Shown here one piece after another: positions 1 to 6,246 of a DNA stretch of 15,968 nucleotides (position 1 is the stretch's first letter; every line of letters begins with the position of its first letter). Origin of the DNA: Candidatus Gastranaerophilales bacterium (GTDB lineage Bacteria; Cyanobacteriota; Vampirovibrionia; Gastranaerophilales; Gastranaerophilaceae). The DNA is taken from assembly GCA_900766355.1 (NCBI GenBank), contig CAAFVD010000107.1, positions 1 through 15,968 on the forward strand, written 5' to 3'. The translations under genes were made by a program, and so were the position numbers. The notes under the pieces are model-generated. The model did no database searches. It was not told the origin of the DNA and worked only from the letters and a program-made list of their open reading frames with translations.

Positions 1-18
1 CTTCGGCAAGCCGAGCAG

Positions 19-161
19 AGGGTGAAAATCGAAAATTCATAATCGGAAAAAGTATTTTTTCGATTTGAATTTGAGTGTACCCGTTTAGTGCGAGGCGTAG
101 TAGTCGGCTCTGAATGACAGTTCGGGTTTGTGTGAGATTCTTCGCCTACGGCTCTGAATGA
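19..161 (+). repeat. Direct repeat copy 1 (143 bp)
   Basis: Matches 642-784 over 143 positions with three mismatches that I can count. It spans an AT-rich segment (GAAAATTCATAATCGG and following), the segment GTGCGAGGCG, and one full AGATTC...GAATGA palindromic element. The partner lies 623 bp downstream in the same orientation. Confidence 0.9.
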
Positions 162-224
162 CGTAAATTTTATCAATGCTGGTTATTTTATATTGTGGTT
201 TATGCAACCCCAAACCCCGCACCA

Positions 225-267
225 AATATTCTTTCTTTTTTATTGCGAAGAAAAAAGAAAGAATATT
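225..267. repeat. Perfect 17-bp inverted repeat (hairpin)
   Basis: The arms AATATTCTTTCTTTTTT (225-241) and AAAAAAGAAAGAATATT (251-267) are exactly complementary around the 9-base loop ATTGCGAAG. The T-run is inside the arm rather than after it, so this is not a standard intrinsic terminator, though RNA from either strand would fold strongly. Confidence 0.85.
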
Positions 268-298
268 GGATAAGAAAGAAAAACAACGCCGACTCAAA

Positions 299-383
299 AC
301 AGTCACTAAATTCAACCCAAAACTCGTGAACTCGCTACCGCTCAAACAACACGAGTTTTTCCGCTATTTCATTAAGTGACTGT
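299..383. repeat. Nested palindromic element (85 bp)
   Basis: Outer arms ACAGTCACT (299-307) and AGTGACTGT (375-383) enclose inner arms AAAACTCGTG (319-328) and CACGAGTTTT (350-359). The inner loop carries CTCGCTACCGCTCAAACAA, a type of sequence seen in dispersed intergenic repeats of gut bacteria. It looks like a small non-coding dispersed element. Confidence 0.7.
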
Positions 384-641
384 AGTCTATTTGTAATATC
401 TGCAAGTTAAATACGTCATTGCGAAAAATCTATGATTTTGAAGCAATCCATAACATAATCTTCATCATTTCGTCATATTGAGCGAAAGCGAAATATCTCT
501 AACAAAGCTTGCATGAGATTCTTCGTCAAGCCGAGCAGAGCGAATTTCTGTACGGCATTTATGCTGGATAGCGAACAGATTGAGGCTTTGGGAACGGAGT
601 TCCTTTGCCGAAACTCTGTGAGCGTGGAAGAAATTCAAGAC

Positions 642-784
642 AGGGTGAAAATCGAAAATTCATAATCGGAAAAAGTATTTTTTCGATTTGAATTTGAGTG
701 TACCCGTTTAGTGCGAGGCGCAGTAGTCGGCTCTGAATGACAGTTCGGGTTTGTATGAGATTCATCGCCTACGGCTCTGAATGA
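642..784 (+). repeat. Direct repeat copy 2 (143 bp)
   Basis: Second copy of the repeat at 19-161. The differences are T to C in the GAGGCGTAGTAG segment, G to A in TTTGTGTGAG, and T to A in ATTCTTCG. The two copies bracket about 480 bp containing the inverted-repeat structures at 225-383, so the block could be a duplicated end of a larger repeat or an element flanked by direct repeats. Confidence 0.9.
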
Positions 785-908
785 TTGATTTGGTTTGTGT
801 GAGATTCTTTGCCTGTCGGCTCTGAATGACTGATTGGGTTTGTATGAGATTCTTCGCCAAGCCGATATCGATGATATCAACTTACGCATTTTTCTTCACT
901 CCCCCTAC

Positions 909-930
909 CCCCTCTATATCAATAGAGGGG
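909..930. repeat. 9-bp GC-rich hairpin
   Basis: CCCCTCTAT (909-917) and ATAGAGGGG (922-930) pair perfectly around the loop ATCA. No T-run follows, so I do not call it a terminator. It sits beside the GGATTGC...GCAATGAC element at about 950-976. Confidence 0.6.
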
Positions 931-1074
931 AAGTTGTTTGGGGTGTTCTGGATTGCTTCACTTCGTTCGCAATGACTGTTTGGGCAGAATTTCTGAAGGG
1001 CGAATGGGAGTTTGAATATAAATTTTTGAGGAGGTGGTGGTGGAATATAAAACACAATTTACAGTATAGGAATT

Positions 1075-1090
1075 CCTGAAAAGTTTCAGG
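1075..1090 (+). promoter_or_regulatory. Leader hairpin upstream of the scaffold gene
   Basis: CCTGAA (1075-1080) and TTCAGG (1085-1090) form a perfect 6-bp stem with loop AAGT, ending 12 bases before the AAGGAG ribosome binding site (1103-1108) of the scaffold gene. It could stabilise or modulate the head-gene transcript; this is inference. Confidence 0.4.
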
Positions 1091-1114
1091 GATTAAGTTT
1101 ATAAGGAGAAATTT

Positions 1115-1708
1115 ATGGAAAATCAAAATGAAACTCAGGTTTCAACAACTGAAAATCAACAAATTGATTCTGTTCAAAATCAAGAACAACAAGGGCAAGG
1201 ATTAAACAACAATATGATTCTTGGAAAATTTAAGTCTGTTGATGATCTTGCGAATGCTTATAAAAATATGGAATCTCATTTTGGGCAACAATCTAAAGAA
1301 ATTGGGGAGCTTAGAGGAAAAGCTCAAGAGTTAGATGACATATTGAAAAATAATGAGCAAAAAGAAAAAATGAGCAAAGTTGTAAAAGATTATCTAGAAA
1401 ATGCTTTAGGTAAGTATAAAAAAGATGAATATTTTAATAGTTCAGAATTTACAGATTTATTTAAAGAAGCATTCATGATGATTGGTCCAAATCTTGATAT
1501 TGATAAATTTGTATCAATGTTAGACAAATACACTGCGGTTAGAATTGCATTAAATGATAAACAAAAAGCTGCCAAAAAAGAAACAGAAAATGCAAAATCT
1601 CAAATGCAATTTTCAGGTAATGAATCTAAGAAAAACTCTGAAGCCGTACTTAATTTAGATAAGCTTTCGCCTGAAGAAATTGATGCCTATGTTGCTAAAC
1701 ATATTTAA
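1115..1708 (+). CDS. Phage capsid scaffolding protein
   Basis: Predicted 197-residue capsid assembly scaffold, which would organise coat subunits inside the procapsid and leave before DNA fills the head. Visible support: a Gln/Asn-rich disordered N-terminus (1-32), then LGKFKSVDDLANAYKNME (37-52), a segment typical of podoviral scaffold proteins, then a charged, probably coiled-coil region (about 55-90) and a basic, helical C-terminus. It lies directly before the major capsid gene, the T7 gp9/gp10 order. The ATG is preceded by AAGGAG at 1103-1108, so the start is well supported. No portal gene precedes it in the window; only repeats do. Confidence 0.85.
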   Translation: MENQNETQVSTTENQQIDSVQNQEQQGQGLNNNMILGKFKSVDDLANAYKNMESHFGQQSKEIGELRGKAQELDDILKNNEQKEKMSKVVKDYLENALGKYKKDEYFNSSEFTDLFKEAFMMIGPNLDIDKFVSMLDKYTAVRIALNDKQKAAKKETENAKSQMQFSGNESKKNSEAVLNLDKLSPEEIDAYVAKHI

Positions 1709-1837
1709 GTTTTAGGTTTATCAGAAAACTAACTCATAATTAAATTTGATTCTGCCGATTTGTTCGATAACAGAGAATTTATTTATAAGTTTGCCTGATA
1801 AATATGTTATTACATTAGTTATTATGAAAGGATTATT

Positions 1838-2734
1838 ATGTCAGTAAAACAATTAGTTATTTCTACTTTTAACCAAGCTTTTAAAAAATATCTTTATGAT
1901 GAATTAGTTATTGGTAAATTAGCACACACAGATTTTAAAGACTCAATCAAAAAAGGTGATGAAGTTGATGTTGTTATGCCAGGTTCTGTTACAATGTTTG
2001 ATTACGATGGCGGAAACTTGAAATCCCCTGAGCTTGCGATTGTTTCTACTACAAAAGTTAAAATTAATCGTGGTAAAGCTTTTCACTTTGAGTTGAGTGC
2101 CGTTGAAGAAAAACAAATTAAAGATGCTAAAAAAGATGATGACAAAATGAATCTTGCTAAAGATTATACCGAAGATGCTATCAAACAGTTTGCTGCAGGT
2201 ATTGATACTGCGTATGGTAATTTATACACTCGTGCTGCTCATTATCTTGATGATAACGGTAAAGCAATTACGCTTGATGCGGATTATGCAAAAGAAATTC
2301 TTGCATATATGCAAGCTTTGTTCAAAAAAGGTGATGGAAAAGGTCATACAAATTGGATTGATGGAAATATGGTTTGTATTGTTCCGCCTGAATATCAGTT
2401 CTATCTAGGAAAATTAGAAGACCTTAAATATGTTGAATCAGGTCACGATAAAATGTCTAAAGGTTATGTAGGGCATCTATGTGGCTGGGAAATTCTTGTT
2501 TCTAACAATATTGCTCAACCAGAAGATGGTGTGTTCTATCCGTTATTTGGTATCAAGAATAAAACTCTTGCTGGTGGGGTTTCTGCTGATTTGAATACAC
2601 AAGCCTATACTCCTGAAAATAGTTTTAATACTCGTTACAAAGGGTATGGTTTATATGGGGTTGGTGCTCCTCGTGCCGATTTCTTAGGTACTGTAAAAAT
2701 TAAAGCACCGTTATCGTTATCTGTTCGCAACTAA
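1838..2734 (+). CDS. Major capsid (coat) protein
   Basis: The 298-residue product fits a HK97-fold coat protein of short-tailed phages, the main shell subunit of the virion. The N-terminal segment has the usual coat-protein layout: a helical start, then GDEVDVVMPGSVTMFDYDG (about 40-58), a beta-rich N-arm/E-loop-like region, a Lys/Asp-rich helical stretch (about 98-125, the spine-helix position) and a C-terminal beta domain. It follows the scaffold gene and precedes a decoration-type protein, as expected. A GAAAGGA box lies 6-7 bases before the ATG. No frameshift or truncation is visible. Family identity rests on context and overall pattern, not on a catalytic motif. Confidence 0.88.
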   Translation: MSVKQLVISTFNQAFKKYLYDELVIGKLAHTDFKDSIKKGDEVDVVMPGSVTMFDYDGGNLKSPELAIVSTTKVKINRGKAFHFELSAVEEKQIKDAKKDDDKMNLAKDYTEDAIKQFAAGIDTAYGNLYTRAAHYLDDNGKAITLDADYAKEILAYMQALFKKGDGKGHTNWIDGNMVCIVPPEYQFYLGKLEDLKYVESGHDKMSKGYVGHLCGWEILVSNNIAQPEDGVFYPLFGIKNKTLAGGVSADLNTQAYTPENSFNTRYKGYGLYGVGAPRADFLGTVKIKAPLSLSVRN

Positions 2735-2748
2735 ATCAGATATCACGT

Positions 2749-2771
2749 TTGCGATACCATAGTTGTCGCAA
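2749..2771 (+). terminator. Intercistronic hairpin after the capsid gene
   Basis: TTGCGATA (2749-2756) pairs with TGTCGCAA (2764-2771) with one G-T wobble, loop CCATAGT, followed by GTTTATTATT. The U-tract is interrupted, so it is more likely an attenuator or mRNA-stabilising hairpin setting the capsid:decoration ratio than a full stop. Confidence 0.4.
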
Positions 2772-2816
2772 GTTTATTATTAAATATTGGTTATACATAA
2801 TTTGAAAGGACTTTTT

Positions 2817-3200
2817 ATGACTAGAGATAATATTTCGGTTCAATATCCGAAAATGGAAAATACTCAATCTGTTGCTACTGCTAAAATTACCAAAGATACT
2901 GTTGTTCAAGCAAATGGGGTTTGTGTTGAAAAAGCGTTTGCAAATAAAAATAATTCCCTTGCAATTTGTATTGAAAATTCTTCTACTTCTGCTTCAGAAG
3001 TGATTTTCAAAGCTGGTGATAATTTCCCAAATGCAAAATTAGGAGATTTGAAAATTGATGTTGAAGCATCTTCTGTGAATGTCGTTCAATTCCAAGATTT
3101 ATCCAGATTTGAAAACAAAGACGGTAGTCTATATATTGATTTTAAAGCTGGATTTACTGGAAAGATTTTTGCAGTCGCAAAATCAGTTGAAATTGAATAA
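2817..3200 (+). CDS. Putative head decoration/head fibre protein
   Basis: Small (127 residues), beta-rich protein encoded immediately after the coat gene, the usual place for capsid decoration or head-fibre proteins. The sequence alternates hydrophobic and polar residues with Asn/Ser turns (LAICIENSS, VIFKAGDNFPNA, SLYIDFKAGFTGKIFAVAK) and has no transmembrane or catalytic motifs, consistent with a surface-binding beta domain. I place the start at ATG 2817 because AAAGGA lies 6 bases upstream; an in-frame TTG at 2787 has no such site. A strong terminator follows at 3229-3261. Role assignment is by position and composition only. Confidence 0.65.
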   Translation: MTRDNISVQYPKMENTQSVATAKITKDTVVQANGVCVEKAFANKNNSLAICIENSSTSASEVIFKAGDNFPNAKLGDLKIDVEASSVNVVQFQDLSRFENKDGSLYIDFKAGFTGKIFAVAKSVEIE

Positions 3201-3228
3201 TACTGTTTATTATATCTTCTCCTTTTTG

Positions 3229-3261
3229 GGGTTTGTGAAAATATCGCAAACCCTTCTTTTT
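3229..3261 (+). terminator. Intrinsic terminator after the capsid operon
   Basis: GGGTTTGTG (3229-3237) pairs with CGCAAACCC (3245-3253), with one wobble, around the loop AAAATAT, and is followed by TTCTTTTT. This is the best rho-independent terminator in the head region. It would end or reduce transcription coming from the capsid genes before the 61-residue gene and the accessory island. Confidence 0.85.
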
Positions 3262-3280
3262 AATCAAATGAGGTTTTATT

Positions 3281-3466
3281 ATGAAAATAAGAAATAAAAA
3301 GACAAATAATATATTCAATCTTCCAAAAGTAGAAGTTGAAACACTCTTAGAGGCTAATCCTGAATTGTATGAAAAGATGACAACAAGTAAAACAAAGAAA
3401 AAGGCTTGTAATATATTCCCTATGTATGAACAAAATACAATATTACCTTTGATTTGGGAAAAATAG
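3281..3466 (+). CDS. Small phage protein of unknown function (61 aa)
   Basis: Short, basic protein. Its first half, NIFNLPKVEVETLLEANPEL (about 10-29), is a helical segment of the kind seen in small proteins lying between head and tail genes of podoviruses, but I cannot name the family. GAGG lies 7 bases before the ATG. It sits just downstream of the capsid terminator and is the last plus-strand structural-region gene before the accessory island, so it could be a head-completion factor or the first accessory gene. No membrane segment or known catalytic motif is visible. Confidence 0.55.
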   Translation: MKIRNKKTNNIFNLPKVEVETLLEANPELYEKMTTSKTKKKACNIFPMYEQNTILPLIWEK

Positions 3467-3476
3467 TATCAAGAAT

Positions 3477-3617
3477 TTAAGAGAAGAAATGAATAACAAT
3501 ACAGCCACATACGATTAAAAACAGTGAAAGTATATATGAAGCGATAAATATTATAAACAATGTTTTTACAATGAGCTTTGGAGTTATTTTTATTTTTGAT
3601 AAGTTTAGTTTGTTCAT
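3477..3617 (-). CDS. 46-residue single-span membrane peptide
   Basis: A short reading frame: basic N-terminus with six Lys in the first 18 residues (MNKLNLSKIKITPKLIVK), then a continuous hydrophobic span of about 25 residues (TLFIIFIASYILSLFLIVCG...), ending HFFS. The topology suggests an N-in single-pass inner-membrane peptide. I believe it is real because its start is preceded by a good promoter (ATACAA/ATTATA on the plus strand, i.e. TTGTAT-16-TATAAT) with the -10 box exactly 6 bases from the ATG, the same layout as the three membrane-protein genes beside it. It lies between the 61-residue gene and the 199-residue membrane protein. Function unknown; a small toxin, a holin-like peptide or a membrane partner of its neighbours are options. 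Confidence 0.5.
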   Translation of the reverse strand: MNKLNLSKIKITPKLIVKTLFIIFIASYILSLFLIVCGCIVIHFFS

Positions 3618-3623
3618 AGGATT

Positions 3624-3651
3624 ATTATACAAGGTTTTGTTTAGGATACAA
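3624..3651 (-). promoter_or_regulatory. Promoter of the 46-residue peptide gene
   Basis: Read on the minus strand: -35 TTGTAT (complement of 3646-3651), 16-bp spacer, -10 TATAAT (complement of 3624-3629), then 6 bases to the ATG at 3617. Predicted transcription start falls on the A of the ATG. Confidence 0.6.
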
Positions 3652-3659
3652 CAATATGT

Positions 3660-4259
3660 TTACAGGTGTTTAAGGAGTAGGTGCAGTATGTTCGGATTGT
3701 AATAAAAGAAAGCACATAGGTACAAAGGATAAATTATAGCAAGTGCAATTAATATTTTTGTAAGATGTTTTTTTATTAATTCTAACATACTAACTTTTGG
3801 ATTTTGTCTGAAAGCGAATAAACCAACATAAATATATATTATTATCTTTACCAATATATCAAGAAGGTAAAAAGTAATAGAGTCGTCACCGGGTTCGCAA
3901 GTTAAATCGTGTATATCCCCTGATACATATATATTGCTTAATTGAAAAGCTATAAACATCATTATGAAAAATATTCCTAAGCGAAATAAAAAATTGTATA
4001 TTTTATTGTCAAAGTGTAATTTAAAATCTATTTTCCAGATTTTTTTGATAAAAAATCTTAATAACAATTCTATACAAAAAGCACTAATACAACAGAATAA
4101 AAATACAAAGGACATAATATCTAAAAATAATCCTGCCCAACTGTAAAAAATATTATATTTAATGTTATAAGAGTATATTAATTGTGCTAGGTTTGGAAGT
4201 ATGCAATACCCATATATAGAACAAAGATTGAAAGTTATGTATGTTTTTAATTTTTCCAT
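3660..4259 (-). CDS. Multi-pass membrane protein, accessory island (paralogue 1)
   Basis: 199 residues with about five hydrophobic spans (near 8-27, 40-68, 92-110, 128-147, 167-188). It starts MEKLKTYI, matching the M(E/Q)KLKHNI starts of the two downstream membrane proteins, and has the same layout: N-terminal span, outward loop, long span, basic loop (FFIKKIWKID...DNKIYNFLFRLG), then further spans. Its upstream 50 bp are almost identical to theirs, so it is a diverged third member of the family. No ribosome binding site precedes the ATG; TATAAT ends 6 bases before it. It is divergent from the lipase gene. I do not recognise the family; immunity, superinfection exclusion or lipid-modification-related functions are possible. 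Confidence 0.75.
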   Translation of the reverse strand: MEKLKTYITFNLCSIYGYCILPNLAQLIYSYNIKYNIFYSWAGLFLDIMSFVFLFCCISAFCIELLLRFFIKKIWKIDFKLHFDNKIYNFLFRLGIFFIMMFIAFQLSNIYVSGDIHDLTCEPGDDSITFYLLDILVKIIIYIYVGLFAFRQNPKVSMLELIKKHLTKILIALAIIYPLYLCAFFYYNPNILHLLLKHL

Positions 4260-4318
4260 ATATTAATTATACTTCACATTTTAATGAAATGTAGGTATAT
4301 ATTTTCGGTTTTTTAGGG
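4260..4318 (-). promoter_or_regulatory. Conserved promoter block 1 (leaderless layout)
   Basis: Complement of 4266-4271 is TATAAT, 6 bases before the ATG. The block through TATATATTTTCGG is shared with 6080-6138 and 6787-6843. An inverted pair TTCAT/ATGAA-like sequence upstream could be an operator; this copy has one change in it (TTCAC). No clear -35 TTGACA is seen. Confidence 0.55.
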
Positions 4319-4611
4319 GGAGTGAATAAGATATCAACATTGACAGATTCCGTATCAAGTACGGAATGACTGCTTGAGTGTCATTACGAGCGTTAGCGAA
4401 GTCATCTAGTTCCTCAATCGTAGTCTTTGAATATTAAATGTGTTCTGGATTGCCACGAAAATCTGCGATTTTCTCGCAATGACTTTGAGCCTTGAAAGAG
4501 AGTCGTCACCTAAAGGCTCTGAGTTGTATATGTTTATTTAACAAAATTATTATAGTTGTTTAAGGAAACAACAAAGCTTTTAGTTATCAATATAAATTGA
4601 AAGGAGAAAAT
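4260..4611. repeat. Repeat field between divergent accessory genes
   Basis: About 350 bp without a gene. It holds the promoter block of the 199-residue gene, then a perfect hairpin element ATTCCGTA-TCAAG-TACGGAAT (4347-4367, repeated at 9295-9315), a GTCATTACGAG-type fragment (about 4380), and a GGATTGC...GCAATGAC element (4447-4483) with internal GAAAATC/GATTTTC arms. It also holds the segment TTTATTTAACAAAATTATT (4533-4551), which recurs at 6213-6231, and a small hairpin GTTGTTT/AAACAAC (4555-4572) in the lipase leader. Confidence 0.75.
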
Positions 4612-5499
4612 ATGGTTGATTATTATTCATTACAAATGTTTTCATTGCATGCTTACGATGATTCGAATAAATTACCCTATGGGAGTAAGCAAATCAAGCC
4701 TACAGAATTTAACCATCATACCGGATTCAAAGGAAAGGTGTATAGAGCTGAATCCGGAGAAATTGTGATATCTTTTCGAGGAACAGAACTTGATGATATA
4801 AAAGGACGAGGACTAAGAAATGATGTAAATATGGCTTGTAAAATTCTTCCGGCACAATTACAAAATGCTTTTACAATGTATAAACAGGTGAAACAAGAAT
4901 ATCCAAATGCAAAAATTACATTAACAGGAGAGTCACTTGGTGGAACTTTAGCAGCATTAGTGGCTGCAGAAACAGGAGTAAAAGCTGTAACTTTTTCTGC
5001 TTATGGTGCAAAAGACTTGATTGATTCTCCAAAATATACATCTAATATTACAAATATTGGTGATACAAGAGATTCTATTTTTATGGCAAATGTAAATCAA
5101 CATATCGGTAATGTATATGTTATTCCTGATAATGGTGAAGTTTATATGCCACGAATGGCAAACTTCTTAGCTTTTCATGGAATTAAAAATATGGGTTTTT
5201 TATTAGATATGAAGGAATATAAAACAGGAACCGTAAAAAGTTTTATGGATTTTGTTAAAGATGGCGATTTAAGTTGTGGCCCAATTTTAAATGTGACTGG
5301 GGAAATATTAAAAATAAATGATAAGTTTCATGAGCCAAATGCTCAATTTATACGAAATTCCCCTAAGGCAAATATAATGTTACTTGGACAAACGCTAAAA
5401 AATAAAATTAATAGTATATGTAAACATTCTTCTACTACAGATACTGGTTCCGGACATTGGGTTACTATTGACGGTAATCATGTTTTTATTGAAAACTAA
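4612..5499 (+). CDS. Class-3-lipase-like alpha/beta hydrolase
   Basis: Predicted 295-residue serine hydrolase of the lipase class 3/DUF2974 type. Visible: IVISFRGTE (51-59), the oxyanion-hole strand and FRG motif; nucleophile elbow TGESLGG with Ser108; an aspartate in NIGDTRD (Asp151 or Asp154); a C-terminal histidine in LAFHG (His189), the expected Ser-Asp-His order. The last 15 residues, GHWVTIDGNHVFIEN, form a separate motif I associate with phage and phage-delivered proteins. No signal peptide or membrane span. Start chosen at ATG 4612 with AAAGGAG just upstream; an in-frame TTG at 4597 is less likely. It converges with a membrane-protein gene and shares a hairpin with it. The substrate is probably a lipid or phospholipid ester; its role as an effector is inference. 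Confidence 0.8.
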   Translation: MVDYYSLQMFSLHAYDDSNKLPYGSKQIKPTEFNHHTGFKGKVYRAESGEIVISFRGTELDDIKGRGLRNDVNMACKILPAQLQNAFTMYKQVKQEYPNAKITLTGESLGGTLAALVAAETGVKAVTFSAYGAKDLIDSPKYTSNITNIGDTRDSIFMANVNQHIGNVYVIPDNGEVYMPRMANFLAFHGIKNMGFLLDMKEYKTGTVKSFMDFVKDGDLSCGPILNVTGEILKINDKFHEPNAQFIRNSPKANIMLLGQTLKNKINSICKHSSTTDTGSGHWVTIDGNHVFIEN

Positions 5500-5510
5500 G
5501 ATAATTGATA

Positions 5511-5543
5511 TTGATATGGGGAAAGATAAATTCCTCATATCAA
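5511..5543. terminator. Hairpin between convergent lipase and membrane genes
   Basis: TTGATATGGGGAA (5511-5523) pairs with TTCCTCATATCAA (5531-5543) over 13 bp with one wobble, loop AGATAAA. It lies 11 bases after the lipase stop and overlaps the stop codon of the minus-strand gene, so it can serve both strands. There is no U-run, so termination efficiency is uncertain. The second island copy keeps only the right arm, rebuilt as TTATTGATA/TATCAATAA (6227-6253). Confidence 0.6.
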
Positions 5544-6079
5544 TAACGATAGCAAAGCCAGCAAAATAACCGTTCAATTAGTGTATAGATTATAAAAATA
5601 CTTACAATGCCATATTTCGCAAATTTTGTCTTTATTGGAATATCCCAAAATATCATAATTGTAATGATTATTCCTGGCATAATCCAAGCCAAAGTAAGCA
5701 CAAAAGAGTTAATAAATATTGCTACGCAAGTAAAAGTCAGAACCAAGGTCATCGGGAAAAACATTAGATAAAAACCTAGTTTGAATAAGAAAAATATAAT
5801 CGGATTATTTATAAAAGGTTTATCAAAATCGTAACCAATATTTTTATAGTGTTTCAGACCAAGTTCAATTAATGCGATAAAAAGTAATATGAACAAAATA
5901 AAACTTAGCTTAAAAGCAGTATAAAAAATTGAGAGAATAAGAGAGCCAGGCCAAAGATTACTGGAAATATCGGTCAAAATACGGGTGTCTTTAAGTATTA
6001 TACCTGTCCAATAAGAAAGCATTATATATCCGAAGATGGATAATAACCAAATTGAAATATTGTGTTTAAGTTTTTGCAT
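5540..6079 (-). CDS. Multi-pass membrane protein (paralogue 2, beside lipase)
   Basis: 179 residues, about four to five membrane spans (near 8-25, 47-72, 92-113, 118-142, 153-170). Residues 59-109, from ILFILLFIALIELGLKHYKN on, are identical to the paralogue at 6247-6786. Positive charges (LKHYK, KTKFAK) place the 74-91 loop in the cytoplasm, so residues 26-46 should face out. The gene faces the lipase gene tail to tail and shares its hairpin. No ribosome binding site; TATAAT sits 6 bases before the ATG. Unknown family. As the partner of the lipase it is the best candidate for an immunity or anchoring subunit, but superinfection exclusion fits too. Confidence 0.78.
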   Translation of the reverse strand: MQKLKHNISIWLLSIFGYIMLSYWTGIILKDTRILTDISSNLWPGSLILSIFYTAFKLSFILFILLFIALIELGLKHYKNIGYDFDKPFINNPIIFFLFKLGFYLMFFPMTLVLTFTCVAIFINSFVLTLAWIMPGIIITIMIFWDIPIKTKFAKYGIVSIFIIYTLIERLFCWLCYRY

Positions 6080-6138
6080 ACATTAATTATACTTCATATT
6101 TTAATGAAATGTAGGTATATATTTTCGTTTTTTTGGGG
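6080..6138 (-). promoter_or_regulatory. Conserved promoter block 2 (leaderless layout)
   Basis: TATAAT (complement of 6086-6091) ends 6 bases before the ATG of paralogue 2. The upstream sequence CATATTTTAATGAAATGTAG is identical to that of block 3. No Shine-Dalgarno sequence is present between box and start. Confidence 0.6.
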
Positions 6139-6156
6139 GGGAGTGATGTTTGATAG

Positions 6157-6231
6157 AGATTCTTCGCCTACGGCTCTGAATGACTTTGAGAATATATATC
6201 AGTTGCCCTCTATTTATTAAACAAAATTATT
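6157..6231. repeat. Palindromic element plus lipase-leader-like segment
   Basis: 6157-6184 is a full AGATTCTTCGCCTACGGCTC...GAATGAC element. AGTTG at 6201-6205 and TTTATTAAACAAAATTATT at 6213-6231 match the sequence just upstream of the lipase gene (4522-4526, 4533-4551; one mismatch in 19). At 6232 the sequence jumps directly to the sequence found downstream of the lipase (from 5525), so this is the scar of a missing lipase gene. Confidence 0.75.
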
Positions 6232-6246
6232 GATAAATTCCTCATA

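Larger units (their letters stand above)
1..1114. repeat. Gene-free repeat field left of the head genes
   Basis: About 1.1 kb with no convincing gene. It is filled with copies and fragments of imperfect palindromes: AGATTC...GAATGAC elements near 135-162, 758-784 and 802-830, fragments at 516-540 and 847-870, a GTCATTGC...GCAATCC element near 414-450, and GGATTGC...GCAATGAC near 950-976. It also holds a 143-bp direct repeat, a 17-bp inverted repeat and a nested palindrome, listed separately. Open frames here run through these repeats and have no ribosome binding sites, so I do not call them genes. By eye it is richer in G+C than the phage genes to its right. It may separate the portal side of the prophage (outside the window) from the scaffold gene. 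Confidence 0.75.

Noticed and set aside
176..379. Open frame of 67 codons on the plus strand
   Set aside because: It runs through the 17-bp inverted repeat and the nested palindrome, has a highly biased Lys-rich product and no ribosome binding site.
559..1126. Several open frames on both strands in the left repeat field
   Set aside because: They translate repeat units (SFRAD and SHTNP-type repeated peptides) and lack start signals; they are by-products of the repeats.
2787..2816. Upstream TTG start for the decoration-type gene
   Set aside because: No ribosome binding site precedes it, while ATG 2817 has AAAGGA 6 bases upstream.
4597..4611. Upstream TTG start for the lipase gene
   Set aside because: It includes the AAAGGAG ribosome binding site of the ATG at 4612.
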